Positions 34,391-43,484 of a stretch of DNA of 64,000 nt are shown piece after piece (the stretch's first letter is position 1; each line of letters begins with the position of its first letter). Source of the stretch: CATOSP01 sp965216155 (GTDB taxonomy: Bacteria; Chloroflexota; Dehalococcoidia; Lucifugimonadales; UBA3495); NCBI GenBank assembly GCA_965216155.1, contig CBDCFD010000005.1, positions 620,001 to 684,000 on the forward strand, read 5' to 3'. The position numbers were made by a program, and so were the translations under genes. The notes under the pieces were generated by a model. The model worked only from the letters and a program-made list of their open reading frames with translations, was not told the DNA's origin and made no database searches.

Positions 34391-35278
34391 ATGACAGTAA
34401 GGACCGATCTCAGGGCCAAGTTAAACTCGGGTCAGCCCATAGTCGCGCCGGGTGCATACGACCCGATTTCAGCGCGGCTGATTGAATCGTTGGGCTTCGA
34501 GACCATCTATACCGGCGGCTATATGAGCGGCGCCCATCTTGCGGTCACCGAGCCGTTGATGACCATGACCGAGCAGATATCGGTGGCCGAGAAAGTGGTC
34601 CGTTCCGTTCCGCTGCCGGTCATCTGCGACGCCGACGCGGGCTACGGGGAGCCGGTGCATGCCATGCACACCGTCCGCTCCTTCGAGGCGGCCGGTATCG
34701 CCGCCATCCACATCGAGGACCAGTTCTTCCCCAAGCGGGCTTCCTACCACGCGGGCCTGGAACACGTCATACCAATGGACGAGTTCCTGGAAAAGATACG
34801 GTACGCGCTGCAAGCCCGCACCGACCCCGACTTCCTCATCATAGGACGCACGGACGCCTTTACCGCCGTGGAAGGGGACATGGACGAGGCCATCCGCCGG
34901 GGCAACGCCCTCCGAGACCTGGGAGTGGACGTGGTGATGCCGCGCGGAGTCCGCAGCCGCGAAGACCTGGACACCTTCCGAAAAGGCGTCGCCGATGTGC
35001 CCCTGGTCGTGATCGCAGGCGCAGACGACATCACGACCCAGGAATACGCAGACTTGGGCTACCAGATGATGATTTACGCCACCTCGCCGATTATCGCGGC
35101 GGTGGACGGGTTCCGGCGCGTCTACTCCAGCCTGCGGGACACGGGGCACATAGGCATAAACGCCCAACAGGTGGCGGAGATGCGCGCCGAAGTGGAGGCT
35201 TTAATCAGCCTCCCCGAATATCAGGAAGTGGAGGCGCAGACCACCGAGCGTGACTTCCAGGGCCGGGCGGGGCATTAG
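34391..35278 (+). CDS. Isocitrate lyase/PEP mutase family lyase 1
   Basis: The 295-residue protein has the superfamily markers: VAPGAYDPISARLIESLGFE with the substrate-binding text, YTGGYMSGAHLAV, VICDADAGYGEPVHAMHTVR (metal-binding D-x-D), AAIHIEDQFFPKRASYHAG and IGRTDAF. The usual KRCGH/KKCGH catalytic segment reads PKRASYHAG, lacking the Cys, as in oxaloacetate decarboxylase or carboxyvinyl-phosphonate-type members, so isocitrate lyase activity is unlikely. In operon with the preceding LLM oxidoreductase (GAGGTGA before the ATG). Confidence 0.85.
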   Translation: MTVRTDLRAKLNSGQPIVAPGAYDPISARLIESLGFETIYTGGYMSGAHLAVTEPLMTMTEQISVAEKVVRSVPLPVICDADAGYGEPVHAMHTVRSFEAAGIAAIHIEDQFFPKRASYHAGLEHVIPMDEFLEKIRYALQARTDPDFLIIGRTDAFTAVEGDMDEAIRRGNALRDLGVDVVMPRGVRSREDLDTFRKGVADVPLVVIAGADDITTQEYADLGYQMMIYATSPIIAAVDGFRRVYSSLRDTGHIGINAQQVAEMRAEVEALISLPEYQEVEAQTTERDFQGRAGH

Positions 35279-35458
35279 GCGGGACCCCTAGAGCCCGGCC
35301 ATATCGTCATTGAGCCGGAATCCAGGAGCGGCCTCGCCGGAAGCTCGACAAGTACGCGCAACTTTTGGGTTCCGGCATTCGCCGGTACGAATGTCTTGGT
35401 TGTGGGCCGCATGGGCAACCGGAAACCAGAGCCGCGTTCCCTCTCTGTGCCCAGCCGC

Positions 35459-36013
35459 CTACCGCCTTCGCCGGAACAAACGCCACACCTGTGTGGTAAA
35501 GCCTGGGAGCAAGTCGCCGCCATCGAGGTCGTCGTCCTCACCCAGAGTTTCCGGGGAAGTATTCGGGCGGTATCTCGTGACCGTAGTGGTTTCCGGGTCG
35601 GCTACCCATACCTCCCGGGAGCCATAACTTAGCCACATCGCGGCTTTGGCCGCCATTTCCGGGTTGGAATTGCCGGGGGACTTCACTTCGACGGCCAGGT
35701 CGGGCGCGAGTTCGGGGTAGCCCTGCGTTCCTTCGGGGATACGGCCCGGCGCGATCCAGGCTACGTCGGGGGCGCGAACGGTATCGGGGTCGTATTCCAG
35801 CCGGTAACCGGGCTCGCCGGCGCGGACGCCGCCAAAGTCGTTGACTATCGTATAGCCGGTTAGAGCATAGCTAATCATAGTGACGGCCGTGCGGTGCTGG
35901 TCTCCAGTGGGCATTTTCGCAACCAACACTCCCCGGATGAGTTCGTACCGGTTACCGTCTTTGGGCATCCGCAGCAATTCGCCGGCGGTGAGCAGTTTCA
36001 GCTTGTTAGTCAT
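35459..36013 (-). CDS. Uma2 family protein 1 (DUF820)
   Basis: The 184-residue protein is a Uma2/DUF820 PD-(D/E)XK-like nuclease: ELLRMPKDGNRYELIRGVLV at the N-terminus, VRAPDVAWIAPGRI (the D of PDVA), DLAVEVKSPGNSNPEMAAKA (E-V-K), and SREVWVADPETTTVTRYRP. All the usual catalytic positions are present. It is a tandem paralogue of the next gene. The gap 35279-35458 contains no gene. Confidence 0.85.
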   Translation of the reverse strand: MTNKLKLLTAGELLRMPKDGNRYELIRGVLVAKMPTGDQHRTAVTMISYALTGYTIVNDFGGVRAGEPGYRLEYDPDTVRAPDVAWIAPGRIPEGTQGYPELAPDLAVEVKSPGNSNPEMAAKAAMWLSYGSREVWVADPETTTVTRYRPNTSPETLGEDDDLDGGDLLPGFTTQVWRLFRRRR

Positions 36014-36056
36014 CTGGCGTAGCGCCTCGTTCGTATTCTTGCCTGGAATCTCCGGG

Positions 36057-36608
36057 CTACCGCCGCCGGAACAATCGCCAGACGGGGGTCGAGAAGCCGG
36101 GGAGTAAATCGCCGCCGTCCAGGATGTCGTCCTCGCCGAGGGTTACGGGCGGTTCGCCCGGGCGGTGTCTGGTGACGGTTGTGGTTTCCGGGTTGGCTAT
36201 CCATACTTCCCGCGAGCCGTAGCTGAGCCACATCGCGGCTTTGGCGGCCATTTCGGGGTTGGAGTTGCCGGGGGACTTGACCTCTACGGCCAGGTCGGGG
36301 GCGAGTTCGGGATAGCCCGGCAGTCCCTCCGGGCTGTGGCCCGGAGCAAGCCAGGCCACGTCGGGAGCGCGAACCGTGTCCGGGTCGCGGTCCAAGCGGA
36401 ACCCGGGATCACCGGCGATGACCTCGCCATAGTCGTTGACGAGGGAATAACTTTCAAGGGCATGGCCTATTATGACCACCACTCTGCCGTGAGGTTTTCC
36501 AAGGGGCATTTTCTTCACCAGAGTTCCGCGGATAAGCTCGTAACGGTTGCCGTCCCTAGGCATCAGGAGCAGTTCTTCCGCGGTAATCAGGCCGCTTACG
36601 GTTGTCAT
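36057..36608 (-). CDS. Uma2 family protein 2 (DUF820)
   Basis: The 183-residue paralogue reads LITAEELLLMPRDGNRYELI, VRAPDVAWLAPGHSPEGLPG, ELAPDLAVEVKSPGNSNPEM and SREVWIANPETTTVTRHRPG, with the same D...E-V-K positions as its neighbour 43 bp downstream. The central block (DLAVEVKSPGNSNPEMAAKA) is identical in both, so the pair arose by recent duplication or has been homogenised. Function of Uma2 proteins is unknown; they are numerous in Chloroflexota and Cyanobacteria. Confidence 0.85.
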   Translation of the reverse strand: MTTVSGLITAEELLLMPRDGNRYELIRGTLVKKMPLGKPHGRVVVIIGHALESYSLVNDYGEVIAGDPGFRLDRDPDTVRAPDVAWLAPGHSPEGLPGYPELAPDLAVEVKSPGNSNPEMAAKAAMWLSYGSREVWIANPETTTVTRHRPGEPPVTLGEDDILDGGDLLPGFSTPVWRLFRRR

Positions 36609-36664
36609 TTTGCTTGCACCTGTAAGTAGGTCTTGTCGTGGGACAGGGGCGACGGGTTAGGAGC

Positions 36665-37531
36665 CTAGCCCCCCGTCGGCACACCCTCGGCCTCGGTCAC
36701 CCCGTACTTCCGCTCAAGCTCGTAGATTTCGTCCAGACCCAGGAGCGCGGCAACGTCCCAACGGGTACCATAGCGGGCGGGGTTGACAGCGCCGGTGGCC
36801 TTGAGTTCCTCGAAAGACTCCTTCAACTGCTGGTAGATCAGCCAAATGGTGCTGCCGCAGATCATCAGCTTGTAACCCAGGGCGTCCATGTCTTTGGTGT
36901 TCATCAGATCGCCGTTGTACATCCGGGGCAGGTCTTTCATGTCCCTGGCATAGTTCTGGATGTCCGCCTCGCTCTTGATCCCGTCCACGAACACCATATC
37001 CGCCCCGGCTTCAACGTAGGCGTTGCACCGTCTGATGGTGTCCTCCCAACCGGTGACCGCGTACGCGTCGCAGCGGGCAATGATAACGAACTCGGAATCG
37101 GTGCGGGCGTCCAGAGCGGCTTTGATCTTTTGCACGTGCTCTTCGATGGGAATCACTTGCTTGCCCTCGAAAAAGCCGCACTTCTTGGGGAATACCTGGT
37201 CTTCCAGATGAATAGCAGCCACGCCCACCGACTCATACTCGCGCACCGTGCGCTGCACGTTAAGGGGGTTGCCGTACCCTGTATCTGCGTCGCAAATCAC
37301 CGGGATGTCCACCGCATTGGCGATATACTTGGCATTGGCCACCATCTCGGTCATGGTCAGCAGCCCAACGTCGGGAAAGCCCCGCTCGGCGGCGGTCCCC
37401 GCTCCGGTCATGTAAACGGCTTGAAAACCGGCCGACTCGGCTATCTTCGCGTGCAGGGCGTTGAGTACGAATGGGGCGACAGTCATTTCCCCGGAGTTGA
37501 GCATCTGCCGAAGTTTGGTGGTAGATTTCAT
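36665..37531 (-). CDS. Isocitrate lyase/PEP mutase family lyase 2
   Basis: ATG 37531 follows TAAGGAGC. The 288-residue protein has YMTGAGTAAERGFPDVGLLT, VICDADTGYGNPLNVQRTVR (metal-binding D-x-D), AAIHLEDQVFPKKCGFFEGK with the PKKCG active-site loop, and IIARCDAYAV. Unlike the paralogue at 34391 it keeps the catalytic Cys of the KKCG segment, where methylisocitrate lyases read KRCGH. Methylisocitrate-, dimethylmalate- or related lyase activity is plausible. It is upstream of an unrelated 213-residue gene on the same strand (37559-38200). Confidence 0.85.
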   Translation of the reverse strand: MKSTTKLRQMLNSGEMTVAPFVLNALHAKIAESAGFQAVYMTGAGTAAERGFPDVGLLTMTEMVANAKYIANAVDIPVICDADTGYGNPLNVQRTVREYESVGVAAIHLEDQVFPKKCGFFEGKQVIPIEEHVQKIKAALDARTDSEFVIIARCDAYAVTGWEDTIRRCNAYVEAGADMVFVDGIKSEADIQNYARDMKDLPRMYNGDLMNTKDMDALGYKLMICGSTIWLIYQQLKESFEELKATGAVNPARYGTRWDVAALLGLDEIYELERKYGVTEAEGVPTGG

Positions 37532-37558
37532 ACTAAGCTCCTTAAGGGTTGGCTAAGG

Positions 37559-38200
37559 CTACGCCGAGAGAGGGTAGGTAAATAGCTGCTTCCAGCTAAC
37601 GTCGTTGGCCCAGCGGCCATTGCTCCAGTCGTCTCCCGCGGCCTCCGAGGAGTAACGAAGCACCATGAGCCTCCAGGCGAGGGGAGCATCGGCAATCCCG
37701 TGGGCGGCTGATGTAGCGTAGTAGGCCGCATCCTCCAGGATCGCCGGGGGCAGGCCGCCATATTCCACCAGGGCGATACTGGGCCGGAAGGAGTGCTCTG
37801 GAACGTTGGCGCCAGAAGTGCGTTGCACCGCGGCCACCGCTTCCAGATGCAGGCCGGAAAGGTGGTCTCCGGGGTCGGCTATGTCCATGATTACGCTGCC
37901 GGTCACCCGGTCGCTGAATATCCCGGCCCGGGTGAAGGAAGCCGCAGAAAGTGGGGCCTGGAGCTTGGCGGCCACCCGGGCGATCTCCGCGTCCAACACG
38001 TCGAGACTGGTCTCCGGGCACTCGAAGTAGGGGACCAACTGCATCCGGAGCATGTGCATCTCGGCGGCCCAGCAACCGAATTGCCCGCACACGAACTGGC
38101 GCAGATGGTACACGTCGGACGTGAACCCCGGGTCGAACAATAACTCAACGCCGTATCTAATCGACAACAGCCACTCCTCCGAAAACTTCCCGGCGGACAA
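37559..38200 (-). CDS. Unrecognised 213-aa protein, weakly 2H-phosphoesterase-like
   Basis: I do not recognise the family with confidence. The frame starts at TTG 38200, just past the SDR stop. It contains an HMLRMQLVPYF element and, about 90 residues later, HSFRPSIALVEYGG, with spacing like the two H-x-T/S motifs of 2'-5' RNA ligase-like 2H enzymes, but the second motif reads PSIAL rather than PHITL. The C-terminus is Trp-rich (DDWSNGRWANDVSWKQLF). It lies between a PEP-mutase-type gene and an SDR gene on the same strand and may belong to the same operon. Confidence 0.5.
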   Translation of the reverse strand: MSAGKFSEEWLLSIRYGVELLFDPGFTSDVYHLRQFVCGQFGCWAAEMHMLRMQLVPYFECPETSLDVLDAEIARVAAKLQAPLSAASFTRAGIFSDRVTGSVIMDIADPGDHLSGLHLEAVAAVQRTSGANVPEHSFRPSIALVEYGGLPPAILEDAAYYATSAAHGIADAPLAWRLMVLRYSSEAAGDDWSNGRWANDVSWKQLFTYPLSA

Positions 38201-38206
38201 GCGGGA

Positions 38207-39061
38207 CTAGATCAAGCTGTAACCGCTTCCAGGGCGGTCCGGGTCCACGCCGGTGCCCTTGGCCTCGGTAATCCACCCGAACTCTTTGAGTATTTGTTGA
38301 CTGTAGCAGACCCGTCCGGTCACCTTGTCCAGGGGTTCAGAGGCCAACAGAAGCGCTGCCTTGGCCATGAGTTCAGGGTGCTCGCCCCTGGGATCGTCGA
38401 TGCCGGTGACCAGGTTGTGGTACACGGTCCCCGGAGTGGGTACCACCTGGGAGGGTCCAAGGGCGGTCACCGAGACTCCGTCGGCGTATACCTCTTGGGC
38501 CAGACCCTGCGTAAACCGCTCGAGGGCGGCTTTCTCCGCGCCGTAACAGGTGCCTCCCCGGTTGGGGCCGGCGTCGGGGTATGGACCTCTCCCTGGACCG
38601 ATGGCCGAGCCGGAGGATATGTTTATGATGCTGCCGGTCTTCCTGGGGACCATATCGCTCAGGACCAGTTGGCTTAGCATAAATGGCGCCTGGAAGTTGA
38701 CCAGCCAGGACCGCATCCACCGGTTGATGGGGAAGTCCTTGGTTGGGATGTAATAGGTAAGGGCTGCATTGTTGACCAGGATGTCCACCGGGCCGTAGAT
38801 GCTCCGGGTCTCTTCCACCAACCGCTCGCAGTCTTCGGGCAAGGAGATGTTGACGGCGACGGGAGTCGCCTCACCGCCGGATTCGCGAATGACATTCACG
38901 GTCTTTTCCAGGGAGCCCTCCAGCGGGTGGTCCCCCTCGCGCAGTGTGCGGGCCGCGCAGATAACCTTCGCCCCCTCGGCTGCGAACAATCTTGCGATCT
39001 CGCTGCCGATGCCGCGGCTCGCTCCGGTGACAATCGCCGCTCGCCCGTCTAGCTTGCCCAT
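38207..39061 (-). CDS. Short-chain dehydrogenase/reductase
   Basis: Start ATG 39061, six bases after AAGGAG; an ATG at 39067 abuts the site and is less likely. The 284-residue protein has TGASRGIGSEIARLF (cofactor loop), CAART in the NADP/NAD-selecting position, DILVNNAAL, and the catalytic Ser in INISSGSA with YGAEK (Tyr-x-x-x-Lys). A longer than usual stretch (GPGRGPYPDAGPNRGGTC) separates Ser and Tyr. It is a classical SDR of unknown substrate. Confidence 0.88.
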   Translation of the reverse strand: MGKLDGRAAIVTGASRGIGSEIARLFAAEGAKVICAARTLREGDHPLEGSLEKTVNVIRESGGEATPVAVNISLPEDCERLVEETRSIYGPVDILVNNAALTYYIPTKDFPINRWMRSWLVNFQAPFMLSQLVLSDMVPRKTGSIINISSGSAIGPGRGPYPDAGPNRGGTCYGAEKAALERFTQGLAQEVYADGVSVTALGPSQVVPTPGTVYHNLVTGIDDPRGEHPELMAKAALLLASEPLDKVTGRVCYSQQILKEFGWITEAKGTGVDPDRPGSGYSLI

Positions 39062-39169
39062 TACCATCTCCTTGAGTCAGTCTCGTCCTTGAGATGCTAG
39101 TTTACCGTGTTTTGCTTCCCTGCTCTATAGCCGCGCCGGTGGGCGAAGCCCGGCAATCGGCAGTTTGGG

Positions 39170-40579
39170 CTACGGGCCGGTGACGGCGTAGAGCTTGCCG
39201 TCGTGGGACGGAACATACATGACTCCACCTGCAACTATTGGCGTGCCGGTGACACTGCCTCCGGTCTTGAACTCCCACAGCGATTCACCGGTTGCGGCAT
39301 CCAGGGCCAGCACGCGGCCATCCTCGGTCCCCGCCAACATCGTGTTGCCCGCCACGGTTAGTCCCGAGCTGATCTCCGCCTCCACCTCGGTGGCCCACCG
39401 TACATTTCCGGTAAGCGCGTCTATAGCCGTGGCCATTCCTTCGACACTGAACGCGTAAATGGTGTCGGGGCCGACCACTGGGGCGTGTCGCATCTCCTCT
39501 CCCATCGAGTGGGTCCACACAGTTCCCCTCTGCCCAGGCAGCGGCGCGAGGCCCCAGATGTACAGGTTGACTCTTACGAACCTGATTGCTCTTTCAAATG
39601 GATAGGTTTTGAAGTTGCGGCCGACCGTCCAAATCGTACCGTCCTGGGTGCCGAAATGCACCAGGTCACCCTGAATGACTGGCCCTCCCGCCAGCTTTCT
39701 CGTTCCAGCTACATCGTAGATGAACTTCCGGCGGGCCGTTCTTGTTTCGACCAATTCTACTCTGGTCGCCCTGGACGCGATGGCCAGTAGGTCACCGTCA
39801 TAGGACGCAGGGGCGTTCACCCAATCATGTGACGAGAACTTCCAGTGCTTCTCGCCGGTTACGACGTCCAGGCCATGCAAGTCCATGTCGGTTGCGCCGA
39901 TATACACCCGGCCGCCGGCAACAACCGGTGAGGAGAATAGGGGTTCGCCGAGGCCGGTGTCCCAGCGGACGTTGCCGCTGGCCCGGTCGAGGGCCACAAC
40001 GTTCCCGGAACGGAGTGCCGTGATTACCAGGTCTCCGGTGACGGCGGGAGTCGAGCTCGAGGGAAACGGGCTCCGATATTCCCATTGGAGCCGGCCTGTG
40101 TCCCGGTCGAGCGAAAGGGTTCGGCCTCCTTCGGTTGCCAAAAACACTTGCCGTCCCGCAACAGACACGGTAGAAGTCAGCGGCTCCCCGGCATCGAACC
40201 TCCACAACACTTCCTGAGCAATCGGAGCCTGCATGGGTGTGTATCCCGCGCTGTTTGCAGTGCGCCGGACTTGGGCCCAATTCCCCGTTTCTGTGTCGGC
40301 GCTAATGTCAGACTGCGGGCTTGGTGGCGGAAACACTAGGACTACTAGGTCGAACATCACCTCGACCCGCCAGACCAGGAAGCATACGACTATGGCAACG
40401 GCAGTGAGAAGATACCTTCTGCGCCAGAAACGGACTCGGACGCGGGCTGCCTGGCGTTCGGCCTCGTTGCGGGGGATGGGGGTAGTCTCGGTGAGGAATG
40501 CCCAACAGACGTTACACCGGGTGGCTTCAGCCGAAGGGTTGATGTGTTCGCAGACAGGGCAAAGGCGGACCAAGTCCAA
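39170..40579 (-). CDS. PQQ-like beta-propeller protein with N-terminal zinc ribbon
   Basis: Residues 5-28 hold two CxxC pairs (LCPVCEHINPSAEATRCNVC), followed by a membrane helix (YLLTAVAIVVCFLVWRVEV) and an extracytoplasmic beta-propeller. Blades are WRFDAGEPLTSTVSVAGRQV, LQWEYRSPFPSSSTPAVTGD, VRWDTGLGEPLFSSPVVAGG, VRWATEVEAEISSGLTVAGN and LWEFKTGGSVTGTPIVAGGV, each with the AxDxxTGxxxW repeat. TTG 40579 gives 469 residues; an ATG at 40639 would add 20 that do not look coding. The propeller may be a scaffold or sensor; no active-site residues of PQQ dehydrogenases are evident. Confidence 0.75.
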   Translation of the reverse strand: MDLVRLCPVCEHINPSAEATRCNVCWAFLTETTPIPRNEAERQAARVRVRFWRRRYLLTAVAIVVCFLVWRVEVMFDLVVLVFPPPSPQSDISADTETGNWAQVRRTANSAGYTPMQAPIAQEVLWRFDAGEPLTSTVSVAGRQVFLATEGGRTLSLDRDTGRLQWEYRSPFPSSSTPAVTGDLVITALRSGNVVALDRASGNVRWDTGLGEPLFSSPVVAGGRVYIGATDMDLHGLDVVTGEKHWKFSSHDWVNAPASYDGDLLAIASRATRVELVETRTARRKFIYDVAGTRKLAGGPVIQGDLVHFGTQDGTIWTVGRNFKTYPFERAIRFVRVNLYIWGLAPLPGQRGTVWTHSMGEEMRHAPVVGPDTIYAFSVEGMATAIDALTGNVRWATEVEAEISSGLTVAGNTMLAGTEDGRVLALDAATGESLWEFKTGGSVTGTPIVAGGVMYVPSHDGKLYAVTGP

Positions 40580-40653
40580 GGGGAATCCTCGCCAACAATG
40601 GCATCCAATTGAGCAATGGCGAGTGTAGACGTCCGCCATAATCGCGTCAATCC

Positions 40654-40690
40654 CCGGTGGCCGGTAGCCGGTAGCCGGTAGCCGGTAGCC
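40654..40690. repeat. CCGGTAG tandem repeat
   Basis: Five 7-bp units (one CCGGTGG and four CCGGTAG) in tandem. They are followed by AACCACCAACCACTAACCAC-type sequence to about 40735, between the PQQ-like and MFS genes. Promoters of both divergent genes would lie here. Confidence 0.8.
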
Positions 40691-40787
40691 AATTGTTGGT
40701 TTCTAATAACCACCAACCACTAACCACTGGCCCCCGCCCACTCGTATGCTGGTACAATGGCGCGGGTTCTGCGCCTAGGGATTTCGA

Positions 40788-42110
40788 ATGAGGCTTGCCG
40801 GGAACATTCTCGATTGGTACCCCAGGCTGCCGTTTTTCTACGGCTGGTTGGTGCTGGGAACAGGTGCGTTGGGGGCGTTTGTCGCCACGACGGTGGCCGG
40901 CGTCGTCTTCGGCGGGATTCAGGGGTTCATCTTCGAGGACACCGGCTGGACCCGCAGCACCATCGGCCTTGCAGCTTCCCTCGGAGTGTGGGCGTCGGGT
41001 CTGATGGGTCCCATCGTCGGCAGAATGGCAGACCGTTACAACGCCCGCTGGCTGATGTCCGCCGGAGCAATCGTGCTCAGCGCTTGTCTCCTATCCCTTG
41101 GCATGTTCCGTTCGGTAGCGGTGTTCTACATAGCATCTATCGTGGGGCGGGCCGTTAGCCAACCCCTTTTCATAGGGGTCGTACCCCGCACGCTGGCCGT
41201 GAATTTCTTCCAGCGGCGCAGATACGTCGCGTTGGCCTTGATCGGCATGTTCCGCCCTGTCAGCGGGGCCATCATCATTCAGTTGACGTCTTTAATCGCC
41301 GCGGCTACCGACTGGCGAACTGCATTCAGGTATTTTGGAATCTTCAGCTTTGCCCTGGCCGTGCCCATGCTCCTGTTCATCCGGCGGCGGCCCGAAGACA
41401 TCGGACTTCTTCCCGACGGGGCCAGGCCGGTGAGCATCGGTGAGCCGGGTAGCCGCGCGGCCGCTCCGGGCTCGGCCGTGGTTGTTCAAGAGGCGGAATG
41501 GACGGCGCGGGAGGTCTTCCACTCACGCACCTATTGGCTGATCGCCGCCGCCATATTCATCGTCACCGCTTCCGGGTCCGGTGTGGGATTCAGCATGGTC
41601 CCATACCTGCACGAGGAGGCCGGGCTATCCATGGCCCAGGCGGTGGGCGTGTTGAGTCTCAGCACCTTCTTGGCGTTGACCACCATCGTCTGGGGATACA
41701 TAGCCGGCAGACTAACGCCTAGATGGTGCATGGTAGGCACGTTGCTGGCTGCCGCTTCGTTGGTCTTATTCCTGTTTTGGGTCGATTCCGTACTCACAGC
41801 CTACATATTCGGGCTGTTCTGGGGACTACTCACCAGCTCCCATGAGGCTCTGGTCTCGATGCTCCTGGCCGACTACTATGGACGCTCCGTCTATGGGACC
41901 CTATCGGGCGCCTTGCGGCCCCTGGAGGCTGGTGGACTGGGTATGGGACAATTCCTCGGGCCGCTGGTCTACGACCTGACGGGAAGTTACGATACTCTCT
42001 GGATAGCGTCCGCCTCATTGACTCTCCTGGCGTCTGGTCTTATCCTGCTGTCCGTCCGCCCCAGGCAGCCCTTAGTAGCTGGACAGGTGGCAAAGGTGAG
42101 TGAGGACTAA
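40788..42110 (+). CDS. MFS transporter
   Basis: The 440-residue protein has twelve predicted membrane helices in two halves. Loop 2-3 reads GRMADRYNARW (the MFS G-x-x-x-D-x-x-x-x-x motif) after LGVWASGLMGPIVG. The central loop (RPVSIGEPGSRAAAPGSAVVVQEAEW) separates the halves. The text resembles oxalate/formate antiporter-like and monocarboxylate-type MFS proteins (FYGWLVLGTGALGAFV at the N-terminus). The likely substrate is an organic acid. It stands alone, divergent from the PQQ-like gene. Confidence 0.85.
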   Translation: MRLAGNILDWYPRLPFFYGWLVLGTGALGAFVATTVAGVVFGGIQGFIFEDTGWTRSTIGLAASLGVWASGLMGPIVGRMADRYNARWLMSAGAIVLSACLLSLGMFRSVAVFYIASIVGRAVSQPLFIGVVPRTLAVNFFQRRRYVALALIGMFRPVSGAIIIQLTSLIAAATDWRTAFRYFGIFSFALAVPMLLFIRRRPEDIGLLPDGARPVSIGEPGSRAAAPGSAVVVQEAEWTAREVFHSRTYWLIAAAIFIVTASGSGVGFSMVPYLHEEAGLSMAQAVGVLSLSTFLALTTIVWGYIAGRLTPRWCMVGTLLAAASLVLFLFWVDSVLTAYIFGLFWGLLTSSHEALVSMLLADYYGRSVYGTLSGALRPLEAGGLGMGQFLGPLVYDLTGSYDTLWIASASLTLLASGLILLSVRPRQPLVAGQVAKVSED

Positions 42111-42691
42111 CCGGGTTTCAACACCCATTGCAGGGTCACCGCTCCCGTGCGCGTCAACGGCGCGGTCATCTGGGTCAAATAGCCCAATCAACTCCCGCAC
42201 ATCGCCCATTTGGAAGCCGGATAGCACGTGGTAGTTCACCCCCGCACGTCCGCCCGTAGGCGCCGCGTTCCTGGCACAGCCGGTATGGGCTGGTACCTGT
42301 CCAGGGTCTTCCAATTCTTCGTCTAAACTGTGATTTCTTTGATTATGGGATGTTCATGATTGGAGGATCACGGTCATCCCGGAAATGCAAGAATCCCAAG
42401 CCGGACAATAACTCCAACAATCGAAAGGCCCTGGTACGTGTTCAGGGCCTTTTAATTCTCAGTAGCCGCTGGATAATCCGTTCACGGTGAATAATCCGGC
42501 AAGTCCTGACAAGCATATCAACCCCCTGAACTCAGGGGGTTTGGGGGATGAATCCCCCAACGGGTCCCGTTAACCCATTGGTTTTCTTGGACAATCCAAA
42601 GGCCCTGGTACGTGTTGGCGCCACATTGTCAGCCGGTGCCCGACATTGCTATCATGCCCCAAGAGGCAACAGGACACGGGAGGGCGGTCGA
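42111..42691. other. Intergenic stretch with repeats and a possible gene remnant
   Basis: On the minus strand, 42110-42290 contains MGDVRELIGLFDPDDRAVD, reminiscent of small proteins with a V-x-E-L-I-x-x-L-x-x-x-D-P-D pattern, but no complete gene. A GTCTGAAC-type element lies at 42321-42406. AAAGGCCCTGGTACGTGTT occurs twice (42422-42440 and 42598-42616), and TCAGGGGG near 42530 is part of a short hairpin. No promoter was identified. Confidence 0.5.
42321..42406. repeat. GTCTGAAC-type inverted-repeat element, copy B
   Basis: Ends GTCTAAACTGTGATT and AATCCCAAGCCGGAC, 86 bp. Internal CATGATTGGAG and the flanking ACAATAACTCCAA match copy A at 22513-22598. Confidence 0.65.
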
Positions 42692-43393
42692 ATGGCCACG
42701 GCTCAAGACGGCAGACGGGACTTCGTAAAGTATTCCTTCTTCAAGGTTGCGCCCGAATGGCGGCGGCTCTCTCCCGGAGAGCGGTCCCACAGCAAGCGTG
42801 AATTCTGCGAGGTCGTGGCTGAGTATTCCGACCGTATCACCATGGCCAGCTACAGCCTGGTCGGCACACGGGGAGACGTGGACTTTGCCCTCTGGAAAAT
42901 ATCTCACGACCTGGAGCCAATTAACGAGCTAATGGCCCGCATCAACCATACCGAGCTGGGGAAATACCTGGAGATTCCTCATTCCTACCTGGCTATGACC
43001 CGGCGTTCCCCCTACGTGGACACCCACAGTCACGAAGGTCAGGAAGGGGCATCCAGCACCATGCGCATCATCGGACGCAAATACCTGTTTCTTTATCCCT
43101 TCGTCAAGACCCACGATTGGTACCAGCTTCCCATGGAGGACCGGCAACGGTTGATGCGGGAGCATTTCACCATCGGGCACCGCTACCCCGACGTCAAAAT
43201 AAGCACAGCATACTCATTCGGGATCGACGACCAGGAATTCGTGCTGGGCTTTGAAAGCGACGACCCGGGCAATTTCATAGACCTGGTCACGGATCTAAGG
43301 GAGTCGAAGGCGCGTCCATACACTGAGAAGGATACGCCTATCTTCACCTGCATTGGCAAACCGCTGGAGGGTTGCCTCGACGATCTGGGTTAA
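42692..43393 (+). CDS. hemQ: HemQ/chlorite dismutase-family heme enzyme
   Basis: ATG 42692 follows GGGAGGGCGG. The 233-residue protein fits coproheme decarboxylase: SYSLVGTRGDVDFALWKISH, RKYLFLYPFVKTHDWYQLPM, EDRQRLMREHFTIGHRYPDV with the proximal His, and TAYSFGIDDQEFVLGFESDD. The typical catalytic Tyr region (SYLAMTRRSPYV) is present. HemQ performs the last step of the coproporphyrin-dependent heme pathway; no other heme genes are here. A strong bidirectional terminator separates it from the convergent ferredoxin gene. Confidence 0.88.
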   Translation: MATAQDGRRDFVKYSFFKVAPEWRRLSPGERSHSKREFCEVVAEYSDRITMASYSLVGTRGDVDFALWKISHDLEPINELMARINHTELGKYLEIPHSYLAMTRRSPYVDTHSHEGQEGASSTMRIIGRKYLFLYPFVKTHDWYQLPMEDRQRLMREHFTIGHRYPDVKISTAYSFGIDDQEFVLGFESDDPGNFIDLVTDLRESKARPYTEKDTPIFTCIGKPLEGCLDDLG

Positions 43394-43412
43394 CCGGGCC
43401 CCTGGCCAACAG

Positions 43413-43449
43413 AAAAAACCTTTGAAGGAGGTCCCTTCAAAGGTTTTTT
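43413..43449. terminator. Bidirectional intrinsic terminator
   Basis: A perfect 16-bp stem (AAAAAACCTTTGAAGG and its complement) with a 5-nt loop. It gives a T-run in both directions, serving hemQ (plus) and the ferredoxin gene (minus). Confidence 0.92.
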
Positions 43450-43484
43450 CATGTTCGGCGGTTGGGATGTACTAGCGGGGAAAA

